This document shows, piece by piece, positions 27,865 to 39,700 of a stretch of DNA of 64,000 nucleotides. The position numbers were made by a program, and so were the translations under genes. Source of the stretch: Imbricaverruca yamaguchii (taxonomy: Eukaryota; Arthropoda; Thecostraca; Neoverrucidae); the NCBI GenBank assembly GCA_034440575.1, contig JAOTOL010001463.1, positions 911,501-975,500 on the forward strand, written 5' to 3'. The notes beneath the pieces were generated by a model. The model was not told where the DNA came from. It saw only the letters and a program-made list of their open reading frames with translations, and searched no databases. Within the stretch, counting starts at the first letter, position 1. Every line of letters starts with the position of its first letter.

Positions 27865-30800
27865 CGTAATTACACGTCTTACAGCTGTGTACCAAGTTTC
27901 AAGGCGTTATGTCACATACTTTGGTCAGGAGGGACAAAATGTTCTCCCCACATAGATATATTGTGCCCTGGCAGCCGAACCGGAGACTAATAATTACTGA
28001 GTGTAACCTTGAGCTCTGAGGTTTATTTTTCAGAATAAATGAATGTAGAATCGTCCATTCAATCTTCATATTGCCTTTTATTCTCCTTATCAGTATTTAG
28101 CCCTTCTTCAAACGTCTTAAAACTTTGGTCAAAACGCCAATTTTTTACCGTGGACCGGGCCTGTTTGTGACCGCGCGCCGGGAAATGCTAATGATCGTCA
28201 CCACGGGATAAGCTCCGTTTTGTTGACCCGTACACACTTATTGTTACATAGGGGAATGTATTACCTTTTGTGATAAGGCAAATACGTTACAAATGGCTTC
28301 TGAGATCATGTAACACGCCATACACAATAAATGGTCACCTCTTTCAGCACGACACGTCATGACTAGACCAATAAAGTTTAACTGTTTTCAAACACGTGCC
28401 AAAAACAATTAAACCTGTTCTAGGTGGGAGCCCTGTCTAGGCCAGAGCAGTATCCCTCATGTTTGCACTATGGGTACTGTTGAACTAGTCTTCATTATCT
28501 TCTTTACTATCAGTGCCGTCACGGGGCTCGATGACCGGGCTGATATCGATGTCCGCGCTGCTACTCTCACTAGTTTGTCTCCTTCGGCGTTTTGGCTTGT
28601 TCTTCCCAGATTATATCTTCCCAGATTATACCACTTATGACCGGGTCACTGGTTATAAGCAGGTAATGGTACTGGACGTGATCGTGGCCTTCCTATTCAT
28701 TTTGCGCGCATGGTGCTCTCGGTACTCACGGTTGTGCTTGTTTCGGGCTTCTTGAGCCTCCGGCCAATTGGAAGCTCCATGCTCGCGATCACCTCTGCAC
28801 CGTGTATCCCAACGTACGACGGTGGAAATTTACCACTGCGGGCCATTCCTCCGTGGTGGAAACTCGTCCCCGGAGACTAGGAACAAACAGACTGCTGGTT
28901 TGATTTGAGCTTCGGAAAAAATATTACTTACGATTTCTCGAAAAAGTAAAACCCGTCGAATTCCTCGAAATCAGATGAATCGCCAAAAATGAATTCCAAT
29001 TTGCTCCCCATCCATCCCATCTCCCCCCCCCCCCATGACACGCATGAAGTTTTTCCCATGTAAGGGAGTTCTTTGACGTCGTACAAAAATATTCGGCAGC
29101 GACAACTTTCTACCGGAAATAGCCTATGGTGGAAATTGGTGGGAAGGCTTATGACCGACACACAGACGCAAGAATGTCAAAACTGTGTGCCGGCCGGATG
29201 CACATGATTTTTTGCGTTTCTGGTAAGTCGTGAAAACGACATTTCCATTCACATTTCATTTGTTTAAAGCCATAACTTCAAAATGTAGAGGCGAAACACT
29301 GCCAACGGCGGTGGGCGAGAGATTATGAGAAAAATAGGAAGAATGAATGCAGGGTTGTATTATAAAACAAATTTATATCAGGTACAGCTTCATGTTATTT
29401 ATAAGGTGGCTATTCATAACTGTACATTTTTTCTTCAGCTCGCGCTTATTGCTTCCCTCGTTTATTTTGCATCTCTTTCTCATGAGTAATTTCCGGTTAG
29501 GTGCGTTTTCACGGTTTCATCTATCAACTGGATTACTTGCGGCTGTTTGCCAAAAGAGGTCACTGGTGAGCCACTCTATTCTGACGTTATGCATCATTAT
29601 AAAGAATATGCATACTTTATTACTGTATATTTTATGCAGAAAAATTATATTACAACCGAAGATATATCACGCCGTCTAGATTAAAAAGAAATATATTGAG
29701 AATTAAACCAGGTGATGTAGGGAACCACCAACAATTGGATCTGCACCCGGCTTTGGTTTAAGACCTTGAAGAGTTAACCACGGTTCTTCCGAGTTGATGG
29801 TTGTGGAAATTTGAAGGTTTTTTGTGAAGGTGCTGTGAGCACAGGGTGGGATCATCAAATTATGCCGAAGCGGAAGAGCTGGGGGGAAGCTTTTCTCTTC
29901 TGAACAGAAGGTGCGTTGTGGATATCCGGGATGTACCTTTAATGGCAGGCCCGACTGCTTTAGGATACACAAGAGGAGGCATGGAGGTTTTCAAAACGCC
30001 AGAGTGAAAAATTATGGCTTTCAGCCGGGAGCGAGGTTTGCAAGCTATGCTCCTGTGGAACGGATAAGTCATATGACAGCGTGCCAGTGCAGCTGAATGG
30101 AATATGATAAATGCTTTCCAGGAAGCAAATGACAGTAATTGTTGAGTGTTCCCTTGTCTGATGCCAACCACTTGTGCCAGCTGACTGCTAGCTAGCCAAC
30201 CAATGTGGGGAAAGTGGTTCACTAACCGGAGTCAGAATAAAAAAGGTATTCCTGACCATAGAGTCAGAGAATAAAAAATGGCCTTGGACCACCCCCCCCA
30301 ACCAAAAAAATGGCCCCTTAAAAAATGCTGGAGAGCAGGAAGCTACTGATGTTGGAGCCCAAAAAGTGCATATATAAAAAACAAGCTGGAAAATACAGAT
30401 CGGAGTTGTGGAACAACCAGTATAGTATTAATGCTTCATCACTTTTTAAAAAGTATGCCAAATTCTGTGAAAAATGGACAAAATATCTCAAATAAACAAC
30501 GCAAATATCAGCATGAAAATTTGTCTATAGCTACCAAAATGCAGTAAATTATGGGCAAATGATGATATTCACAGAAGAACAGCAAACAAAACTAACTGGC
30601 ACAAAACTAGCTCTGGATATCATAGTATCAACATTCAGCTTATTTACGGATGTAAAATCAATCATTTGTATCCATGTGTGTGATCAGTTTGCATAGTGTA
30701 GACTGCGCCATGCAAATGTCAGTGTAAATTCATCCATAATATATTAAAGAACAATTGTATAATGAAAGGTATAGGTAAAAATCAGATTATATTCAGCATT

Positions 30801-31184
30801 TCTCAGCTGTGGCACAATGCACACAAGGTGTTTCAGCTAAAATAGGTACCTCTTTTCCAGGTTATCCACATGACGGAGGGAGTATTTTACTCCAATCATC
30901 TCCTCTAAGAAAAAAAAACATTGTTGTAGCCAGAGTATGATCCATCATCTATGCCTGAAAGCAAAATGTCAGTGCTTTCAATGGGGTGAAAACTTCAACA
31001 TATCAGCAGCAGCATTCAGCATTTGTCCAGCAAGCATTTGTCCAGCAGCATTCAGCATTGTGCCAGCTAAAATATTTAGAACACGGCTCCACAAAGGTTA
31101 TGGTGGTTGATGCTTCTTTATTAAAATCATCTTAATCTTATCATAAAATCATCAGCATTCCAAGGAGGGCTAATTATTGGATAA
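27863..31184. other. No gene recognised
   Basis: AT-leaning sequence. 29700-30225 has open frames on both strands (up to 120 codons on minus) but no motif I can place. 30240-31180 is A-rich with many short imperfect repeats such as CAGCATTTGTCCAG near 31015-31050. Confidence 0.5.
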
Positions 31185-31268
31185 CTAGTGCATTGTTTCC
31201 ACACAGTGGAACCAAGGTCTCCTGTGGTTCATAGTTGCACTTATATTTTATGTCTTTATGTCAATAGG
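31185..31268 (+). mobile_element. CR1 3'-terminal fragment
   Basis: CTGTGGTTCATAGTTGCAC followed by TTTTATGTCTTTATGTC is the CR1 3' tail as seen at the end of copies 1 and 2. Almost nothing of the coding region remains. It abuts CR1 copy 2 in the same orientation. Confidence 0.7.
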
Positions 31269-31282
31269 TGCTACATAACCAC

Positions 31283-32045
31283 ACTTGATGGGTGGCCAAG
31301 TATTATCAGCGACTCAACAGGAGAAGGATTTAGGTGTTATTCTAAACACAAAATTGGGGGCATCAGAACAGACGAAGGAAGCCAGGAAGAAGGCACTGGG
31401 AATGCTTGGGGCAATAAATAGGAATGTATCATACAGAAATGAGGAAGTCATCAGGAAGCTTTACTGTGCAAATGTCAGGCTACATTTGAAATACTGCGTC
31501 CAAGCTTGGTCTCCTAGCTATGAAGAAGATTGTTGGTTTTTAGAGAGAGTACAAAAGAGGGCTACCAAAATGGTTAATGGCATAAGGAACCTGGCATATG
31601 AGGAAAGATTGAAGAAGTTGAATATGTTTCACTTAGATATAGAAGGTCGAGAGGAGATCTCATAGAGGTCTTTAAATTTGTCCATGGTCTGGAGAAGGGA
31701 TATCTTGGGAAAATGTTTTAATTTAACAGAAATGATGCAATTAGAAGTCATCAGTTCAAAATTAAAGTTAATCACAGCATTACGAGGTTAAGACAGTCCT
31801 TCTTCACCAACAGGGAAGTAGAACACTGGAACCAGCTGCCAGAAACCATTGTTAGTAGCAGCACATAGAACATCTCTAAAAACAGCATAGACACTCATTA
31901 TAAGAATAGCAGGTTTGCTTTTCAGTATTCCAGGGAGCGCTCATCAACTGATTTAGTGGGCAACTGGTTGAGTGCACAGAGTGCAACCAAGAAGGGCCCC
32001 TGTGGCTCATAGTTGCGGTAATATTTTATGTCTTTATGTCTTTAT
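31283..32045 (+). mobile_element. CR1-like element, copy 2 (3' fragment with RT C-terminus)
   Basis: It starts inside the reverse transcriptase at MMGGQVLSATQQEKDLGVIL (matching copy 1 near 2236) and runs through CVQAWSPSYEEDCWFLERVQ to the CR1 3' tail TTTTATGTCTTTATGTC. One T is missing from a T-run near 31626 compared with copy 1, shifting the frame, and the original stop region is degraded. It is a typical 5'-truncated, dead-on-arrival copy. Confidence 0.88.
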
Positions 32046-32788
32046 AACCAGTAGAAGTTGACGCACCCCTAAGCCCATGTAGTCAATCAATCAATGTATT
32101 TGTGTCATCTGTAGACAATTACATATATACTGACTGATGGCAAAACCATAGACTGAATCCACTTCTGCAGCCATGCAAAATACTACAAAACTTGGTAGCT
32201 CAGTACAAATATATGGACAGTACAGTCAACAGGAAGCCTTCTTTCCACATTTATATAGGTCACATCCATGATCATGATTCATGGTCTGGACTCAATAAAG
32301 CAATGTCCCTAGTTGGGTTTAGTGCCAGAGGCCATTGCCATAGCAACCTCATCATGTCATAGACACTACCTCTCCAGGGGTTCATATGTCTTTTTTTTAA
32401 TGATCAGGGAGGGGGCCTCTTCCAAGTCCCAACCGTAGCAATAGCCGTGTAACTCTTATGTTCCAGTTTAGGTTTCTTGGACTTACAGACTGTGCCTACT
32501 TGGTGCGCATATTTAGTCAGTATCTATTTTGAGGCCATTCATATAACACACCACCTTAGGCCCGATGTTCAAATATGCCGTTATGGGTGCCTCGCCCCAA
32601 AAAAGTATGTAAACTTACTGGACCCTAAGTCACTTCAATCACGCCCACTTACTAGGTTTATCTCCGGAAAGCGCTTAAAAGAATTCCTCAGCTCATTCAG
32701 ATCTAGGTAAATCTCCACAACCAATAACAGCAAAGATCTCTGACCAATGACATGCTCTATTCATTATGCCACTCCAAAAGAAATCAAA
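32046..32788. other. No gene recognised
   Basis: Sequence between two CR1 fragments of opposite orientation. No motif seen. Confidence 0.5.
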
Positions 32789-33360
32789 TATTCTATCCTT
32801 GATAATTTATTCAAGTAGACTAGGTGGACTAGGGATGTGAGGCTTACAGGTCTGTAGTTTTCAACTTTCCCCTCCGTCGGCTTTCTTGAAAATGTGAACT
32901 ACGTTTGCCCTCTTCCAGTCTTCTGGAATTTCACTTTGTGAAACTAATCTATAAGATAATATACTAAGTGGAATTGTCAGTTCATTTTTAGCTTCACGCA
33001 GTAGCCTAGCATACATTTCATCAGGTCCTACTGCCTTGTTTGGTTTTATTTTCCTAATATGATTGAGAACAACATCACCATCAATCAAGTCAACATCATT
33101 TATCCTTTCCCTGTCATTGACCCATAATCTACGGTTGGCAGATTGGTTGTCTATTCCTCTGTAAACGATGATTCAAACTGCTTCCTCAGCTCCTCAATCA
33201 TCTCAACATCCTCACTTAATAGTGCCATTCACCTTCAGTGGACCCACTGTGCTAGAAACTTTACTCAGCTTGTAAAAACTAAAGAACTTTTTGCCATCTC
33301 CGTTTACAGTTTCTAGCCAAGTCCAATTCTTTTGCTCGCTTTTCCGCTCTGTTTTTTCTT
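32789..33360 (-). mobile_element. CR1-like element, copy 3 (internal fragment, linker and RT fingers)
   Basis: It corresponds to about 2812-3373 of copy 1 in the same orientation. The preserved part reads DGDVVLNHIRKIKPNKAVGP, EIPEDWKRANVVHIFKKADG, with frameshifts on both sides. Here the position of the copy 1 TGA (2967) is sense (Arg-Leu-Val-Ser in SYRLVSQSE), which supports that stop being a secondary mutation. Confidence 0.85.
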
Positions 33361-33414
33361 AAAAACCAGAGCAGAAACCGCTCTGGTTCTGGTTCAAAAT
33401 ACGCATTTGCATTC

Positions 33415-35703
33415 ATGCGCATTTACCGTTGTCACTTCTTTCAGACCGATGCGGAGCCTCTGCAGGCTGGAGGAGAACCGGACCCTGTAGTGAGCGAAAA
33501 TATGGATCGTGTCCCGTCCTCGTCTACCTCTGGCGGTGCTGGTCGTTCGGAAGCTGATGTAGCTGTCGATCCCATCGCTGGCACTCAGCACAAGACGTCC
33601 GTCCTGAACCTGGTGCCACAAGTGATACCAACGCACTGTTATCAAAGGTGAAGGATATCGACTCGCGCGTGAAATGGAACGGGTCAAAACTCGACCATAT
33701 CATTAAGATTCTTTTAAGCATAAGTATGAAGGGACAAAATGAAGAGAATAGAGGTTCTGAAACCGCGAGAACGCTGCTGCGATCTGGCAGAAGCGTCGCC
33801 GCTCTGGAAGTGGCAACCGGCCACCATCTTACCGCTTCTCCAGAAGTTGGCCTTGCTCTATCTGCGTACCTGTGTCCTGCTCTGCGGCCGATACAAGCAC
33901 GAGAGGGGTGTTCAAGTATGACTTCGGTTTGAGGGACACCTTCAAGGAGGGGCAAGTGCTGCCAAAGCAGTTCCGACTACTGAGAGTCTCGGATCACAGT
34001 GGCAATGGACTAGCAGAAGAACTGTGTCGGTCCCTGGCGAACGTGGGTGTAACCCACCCTGACAAGCTGGCAGCAGTGTGCATGGATGGCCAATACCATC
34101 ACAACAAAGTGCCAGAAAAGTTACTCCATAAAATGAGTGCCAGCGATTCCCGCTTCCAGACAGCTCCGTCCGTGGTAGTGCTCTGGAACGGCGCTCATTT
34201 GCTAAAATTGGCGGACGAAGACCCGCGGCGTTCCGACAGGTGCGAATGGGTGGGCCAGGCCATCTCGTCCATGACCAGAATCACCAAGCGCTACACCATC
34301 GGTAAGGGCTTGGAAACCCTGCTGAGCGCCGGAGAAGAGCATGGCGAGACGGTACTGCGGCCCAAACTCTGGTCTTGCACACGGTTCGCGCCATATGCCT
34401 AAAAAACTTTGCAAGTGTTCCTCCGCAATACGGATACGATGGTGGATGTCCTGCTGCAGCGGATCAGAACAGGAGAGGCGGATGACAGTGAACAGCGAGA
34501 TCTCCGACTGCTGCGAGGTTAGTTCCGAATATGAATCTTCCTGGGAGGTGTTGCACGAGTCTATACACATGGACATTGACAATATCCAGACACCATTTTT
34601 TGCTAAATTATCATGTGGCAAATGACTGGTAATTAACATATTGTTATTCTGCAGTTTCTGTTTGCCATTTAAACACGTGCCCGGTTAAGTACGGCAAATC
34701 GCAGCATGCTTGGGTGGATGGGGGAAGTTATTGCGAAAAAAACTACGTTTGGGATAAGTAACCTAAGATTGTCTTGAGGCAAGCAAAACCATAATGTCAA
34801 CGTAGTTTTCAGCGAAGTTGAGTATCCTCTTCTGCAATGCTTCCGCTTCCACAAATCAAGGGCTGGTTTGAATGCATTCCTAGCACGTGACTGAAATCTT
34901 CACTAAAATGATTTCTTTTTGGAAATCACGGCCTGACTGATCTAATCTCGTCCAATGACCCTCAACGCCATTTCTATCAATTGTATGCCAAAATATCCGC
35001 CGACCAAGTGCGAGGAGTATAGCCAAACGTGGTGAGTCAGTGCCGTAGCGTTCCAGAGTTATTCACGAAAAAGCTTTGCTCCGTTGTGGTGTTGCATTGA
35101 CCACTACCAGAACACGTGCTAATGGGTGCAGGTATAGGCTGTGGTTTAGATTAGCATTACTTGTTTACAGTTATAATGGCACAGGAGTATAACTAAAGTT
35201 AAATACAACAATGTATATTTATTTTCCTTTTTATTGCGAAGTACAGCTTTGCTATGGAAGCATGTAATTCCCCAACTTGCACCCTGGCCATGCCATGTTA
35301 GCGACGCTTCAGCCTATAACTGTCCCCACTATTCATCCCCTACCGACATTTCTCACTTATTTTTCAGATCCGAAGTTCACCACTCAGCTGGCAGCCCTCT
35401 GTGACCTGTAAGATGTGCTCGCCGAGGGTAGCAATTCGCTTCAAAATCTTGAGCTCCTGCCTTGGGAACGACAGCGCATGTTTGACAACATGGTGTGCAA
35501 GCTCGCTGAGATGTAAGACGCTTTGAAGAACGAGAACACAGAGCTAATGGCGGAGCGTTGGCCCATGCTGTCATGACTTCCTGCCACCGCCTACGACCAG
35601 GTCAGTTTATTAGTAAATTTTGTTCTTGCTTCGCTTTCCCATATAAAGTCTGTGTAGATACACATGCATATAATATGCATATCCATGCGCGAACACACAC
35701 ACT

Positions 35704-35742
<39 letters not shown>

Positions 35743-36916
35743 TCTTTTGGGAATTCAGGTGATGGAAAGAGGAAGCAGCATATGTTTTAATAACAGTACA
35801 ATTCCGTATCCCCTCCCGTTGCATCATCTCCAGTCGTTCCTTTTATTATTTTATTCTGCTGCAGCTGTTACGTGTGTTGCATGTTGCACGTTGGAATGGC
35901 TAATGCGATTCGTTTATCCGTTATCTCTCGTCGGGTCGGATTTCTTTTATTTTACTTCAAGAATTTGTTTACTAAATAATATGTACCTATCAATTGATGC
36001 TGCTGCTTGTGGATATTCTATCTGTTGACCTTTGTATATTATCATTTTGCATATTGTGGCTATATTGTTTTGCCCGATTTTTAATGACGCGTCTTCGTGT
36101 GAGATCGCATTCATTTGTGTTTAGGTCGGAATGTCGGGAACAGGCGAAACAGGATCCGAAGGGTTCGTGATCAGCACGGGATCATCTATTGGTTGCGCAG
36201 TAACTCCTCTATCTGCTCTGACCGGGATGATTTCGCTTTCCAGCTTCCAGTGGTGCTCCGATTCACCACTTCATGACAAGGCGACAGAGCGCGGCCGCGG
36301 ACTGGACGCCAGGGGCAACAGCAAAGGTGCCATGAACGGCAAGCTGCAGTATTCTGTGACTGACATAAAGGTCGTCAGTGATTTGAAGGCTCCTCAGCAT
36401 GTGAGGCATGTCGAATGCCTTGAGATCGTCCACGACAGCATCGCAAAGTTCGTCAGTGAGCGTTTGATACCGCCGACTGCAGCCGTGGAGAGGGAGGTTG
36501 TCAAGGCAGCCTACATGTGTCTGTCCAGCCAGCCATCCGGCATGAGCAACCAGCAGCTTCTGCGAGCCCTGCAAATGGAGTCGGCCCAGAGCCACGCGTT
36601 GAGGCAGTATGCTCACCTGGTCATAAGGCTATGGCTGTTAAGCTCTCCCGAATCTGTCGTTGAGAGCATGGGGAGTGTGGTGGGAGACATATTTGGCGCT
36701 CATCGGCAGCTGGACCGCCGAAACGCTGAGTACGAGCTTATGATACGCTGGAACGGGCCGGATGTTCATCATGCCGAGGCCTTAATTCAGGCAGTACAAC
36801 GCAAATTTAATAACAACTTCATCAGGCAGTCAGTTGACATCAGGACAGAGCTACAGGGCACTGTGATCAGGCACCACAATTCCAAAGTGTGCCGCAGATC
36901 GGCTGTCTTCCAATAA
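33415..36916 (+). pseudogene. Spliced hAT-like / RNase-H-fold transposase-related gene, with in-frame stops
   Basis: The N-terminus (33.4-33.9 kb) is unclear. From 33917 the frame reads VLPKQFRLLRVSDHSGNGLA, then CMDGQYHH, WVGQAISSMTRITKRY and TRFAPYA, up to a donor at 34518. Exon 2 is 35368-35600; the join restores a codon and gives DPKF, then LELLPWERQRMFDNMVCKL. Exon 3 is 36125-36916, with SPESVVESMGSVVGDIF and IRWNGPDVHHAEALIQAVQR near its C-terminus, like the C-terminal region of ZNF862/KIAA1586-type hAT-like proteins I recall. In-frame stops are TAA 34400, TAA 35409, TAA 35514 and TGA 35574; no frameshift is needed between 33.9 kb and the end. The exact transposon superfamily is uncertain. 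It converges on the RAG1-like gene at 37.9-39.7 kb. Confidence 0.65.
35694..35742. repeat. (CA)n-(TA)n microsatellite in the second intron
   Basis: ACACACACTCACACACACAC then AT repeats, between exons 2 and 3 of the hAT-like pseudogene. Confidence 0.92.
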
Positions 36917-37160
36917 GAGTTCTAGACGTGTGCGTGCGTGCGTGCAAGGAAGTGACCAAGCTTGCGTCGGGGTTTGGAAGTTTGTGCCAGTTCTTGCGAA
37001 TAACACCGTCAAAAATGTCATCCATGTTCTTTTGGTCCAGCTTAACGGCGCATCTGCCACTATTTAAAGAAGCTAACGTTCCAGTTAAATGTACGCGAGC
37101 AGTTCTCTGTGCCCAATTGCCGATCAAGCCATGCATCGATCCGATCCGAGCCGGGACAAA

Positions 37161-37347
37161 TAATAATCATTAATAATTATTTGTTATTTAACGACGCTTT
37201 CAACTCCTATAGTTGTTTCGCGTCGGCATCTGTGATGCCGTGCCCGCGCCGCGAGGGGAGAAGCTCATCGGTCCGCAGCGCGGGTCGAACCCATGACCTT
37301 TGCCGTGTGAGACAGACACATTTACCAACTGAGCTATCCTTCCCCTC
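37161..37347 (-). mobile_element. tRNA-derived SINE, reverse copy of a head-to-head pair
   Basis: Read on the minus strand it begins GGGGAAGGATAGCTCAGTTG (A-box TAGCTCAGTTGG) and has the B-box GGTTCGACCC. It continues through a body with CGCGGGCACGGC-like and GCCGACGCGAAA segments, and ends TTGAAAGCGTCGTTAAATAA. Another copy of the same family lies at 37391-37570. Confidence 0.8.
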
Positions 37348-37390
37348 GAGCCAAGCCGATGGAGCCAGTCAGTTACGACTGCCTGTTTGC

Positions 37391-37570
37391 GGGGGGAAGT
37401 ATAGCTCAGTTGGTTAGAGCGTCTGTCTCGCATAACAAGGGTTCGAGCCAATCTGACGACCAATAGGCTTCTCCACTCGCGGGCACGGCGTTATAGTTGC
37501 CGACGCGAAATAGCCATAGCAGTTGAAAGCGTCGTTAAATGACACAATAATAATAATTATTATTATTACC
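37391..37570 (+). mobile_element. tRNA-derived SINE, forward copy, with 10-bp target-site duplication
   Basis: GGGGGGAAGTATAGCTCAGT opens the tRNA-like head (A box TAGCTCAGTTGG, B box GGTTCGAGCC). The body has GCCGACGCGAAATAGCC and the tail GAAAGCGTCGTTAAATGACA, ending in an ATT/ATA-rich run. It is flanked by perfect GCCTGTTTGC repeats at 37381-37390 and 37571-37580. The tRNA head is diverged and the body is shared with the reverse copy about 45 bp away, so it is a SINE and not a tRNA gene. Confidence 0.85.
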
Positions 37571-37873
37571 GCCTGTTTGCTCCGCTGCCGACTGGTTAGC
37601 CTATTAGTGAACTTAGTTGTAACTCGTTGGTTGTTGAGACCAACAACGAAGTTGGTGCTGAGTTTATGACACCATGTAGCGGCTCGTGTTTCATGAATTC
37701 GCAAATATAAAGATACGGTTTGCAGCATGTTTTGTCTTTGTCTCCTGAAATGCGGGCAGAAGAGATCAGTTCTCCACGGTGGTAAAAACGTTTTTCGCCT
37801 AAAATAAAAACCCTGCAAAAATACTGCGAAACATGGAACTAAACTGGGCTAAAACAAAGAACTTCACGGGACG

Positions 37874-39696
37874 CTATCTTTGGAGTGGTGGAAAAGTTAT
37901 GGCGGAAAATTTCGTTGGTGGAATTTGCGACCATTTTTTCACCTCTGCGTGTATCAGCACTTTGTGGACACTGACGGGCATGTTGTACGATGGGTACCAC
38001 TGCACGAACGTTCAAGCCGTCTTCAGAGCGTAAGCTCGGAACTTGCTCGTGTCGATTGTTGCTGTAGAAGACAGTGCCGCCAGAATGACTGCAAACCTGG
38101 GCAACAGCTCCTCGCTGACTCCTGTCACTGCGCTGAACGTCGGTAGGTCGTAGAATGCGCGTCGCGCCGTGTTGCCGTCGTTCGTCGTCCCACTCCCACC
38201 AGCCTTCGGCTGATCGACGATCAGGTTCATCTCATTGCGGAAACGCTTTTTGATCTCTTGCTTCTGCTTGTCGACCGCATCCTTTTGTGCATTACTAGCT
38301 GCATGCCATGCTCGTATGGGCAGCTCGTAACATATCCACGCGTGCAAAGTGGATAGTCCATACTTATACACATCTGTGCGCACAGGACGAAGCAAGACAG
38401 CGTCAATGTCGTTCATGTCACTCGGCTTCGCTGAGCAAATGTCACATGTGGCCGACCCCGTTTCTGATAAGGCACTGACCACTTTGCCGTTCACCATCGT
38501 GAGTCGAAGTTTGTATTTCACTTCCACTCTGGCGCCACCGGATGTGTACAGCTCGGTGGGCTGGAGGAGACGAATTTCTTCTTCAATCCGCATCTGCTCT
38601 TGTCGTTAAAGATCGGCTGTCTCTTTCGCATGGCGAATGGCGAGTGGCCGGCACAGTCTCGTGGAGGACGGTTTACCGTTGACCCACAAAACAGCATGGC
38701 CTGCTCGCATACGTAGAGGTACCAGTGTGGTGCAAAACAAGCTCTCCTCCGTGGTCCCCTGGTCTTCTGTACGGAGAGCCTGTTTGTACACTGACTGCGA
38801 AGTGGCGACACCAAACCCCCATTTCAGCTCGAGAAGGCAAGAAATGGGGGAGGGTTGCTTGGTCCTGGCTGGTCATAAGGCGGATCCATGTTTGGTAGTA
38901 TATTCTTAGCCTCTACCAGGCGTGCAGTCGGGTGGTCCAGCGTTGCCTGTAGTGTGACGAAGGCTTCGGTACCCGTAAACGTGGTGCTGGATGACTCGGA
39001 ATAACACCGCTCTTTTGCTGCACCCACTTTGTTGTATGATGGAAATATGGGCGTCTTCGCTAAACCTTTGGTGGTGTCCCTCATTTTCTGATACCCATCA
39101 TTTGTCAGGTCGCATGCCACACTTAGAGCTAATGCTTTGTCAGCACCAGCGCATTCCGGGGTCGGACGGCAAGCAGCTTCACGCAGCGTTTTTCGAATCT
39201 TCATTGGCCTTTTGGGAGACGCAGTTGCCTCCTTCAAGACACACGCCAGGTCCTGAGTGCTCTCCTCTCGGGCGCTCTGAGATGCGGCTTGTACGAGCTC
39301 CTCAGTGACGTGACTCCTGGACAGTGTACGAGAAGCTCGTCGCTTCGATCGCACGCTGAGATCAGAGAACGGTGCCTTCGGGCGACCGGGACAACTCTGC
39401 TTTTTGCTAATTACAATATCCCCTTCATAGTATGCTCCGAAGTTCTTAAGCAGAAAATGCTTGTGGCGACCGCACTTTATCCACTGTTTCTAAATTGTCT
39501 TGAAAAACGCAAAAAGTTTCTCGCCTAGCTCGTCTCTACGCTGCTCTGTCAATTTCTCGTTCTTCGCTTGTGCAAGAGCGATGCCCAGTTCGACAGCACG
39601 TCGCTTGCTGTTCTGTACTTTCCGAGACAACATTACGGCTTCAACTACTGAATCTAAGAATGTCCTCTTACCTAATATAACTGGCATGATTAACAC
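37874..39696 (-). pseudogene. RAG1/Transib-like (Transib- or Chapaev-type) transposase, degenerate
   Basis: The N-terminal part (39696-38824, one TAG at 39490-39492) has SKRRAVELGIALAQAKNEKL, GRPKAPFSDLSVRSKRR and a central IFPSYNKVGAAKERCY segment. After a frameshift or roughly 90-bp intron near 38830-38920 the core runs ELKWGFGVATSQSVYKQ, SLFCTTLVPLRM, PSSTRLCRPLAI, TAA 38606-38608, then KYKLRLTMVNGKV, a CDIC zinc-ligand-like pair, GLSTLHAWICYELPIRAW, GGSGTTNDGNTARRAFYDL and KFRAYALKTA. After TGA 38012-38014 it ends with YNMPVSVHKVLIHAEV and TAG 37874. Related invertebrate proteins as I recall them have an Asp after KWGF and in TM(V/I)DGK; here these are Gly and Asn. The C-terminal part that carries the last catalytic Glu is missing. 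Alignment to RAG1 follows the CxxC, ALH and FHKTLAH-like blocks. Confidence 0.7.
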
Positions 39697-39700
39697 CGGC

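Noticed and set aside
29860..30222. 120-codon minus-strand ORF and overlapping plus-strand frame with Cys/His residues
   Set aside because: Cys and His spacing does not fit a zinc finger, and I recognise no family.
36125..36916. An intact independent gene starting at 36131
   Set aside because: It is in phase with an upstream splice acceptor and carries the C-terminal part of the hAT-like family, so it is a last exon.
37265..37450. Two tRNA genes in opposite orientation
   Set aside because: Both carry the same non-tRNA body and tail, so they are SINE heads.
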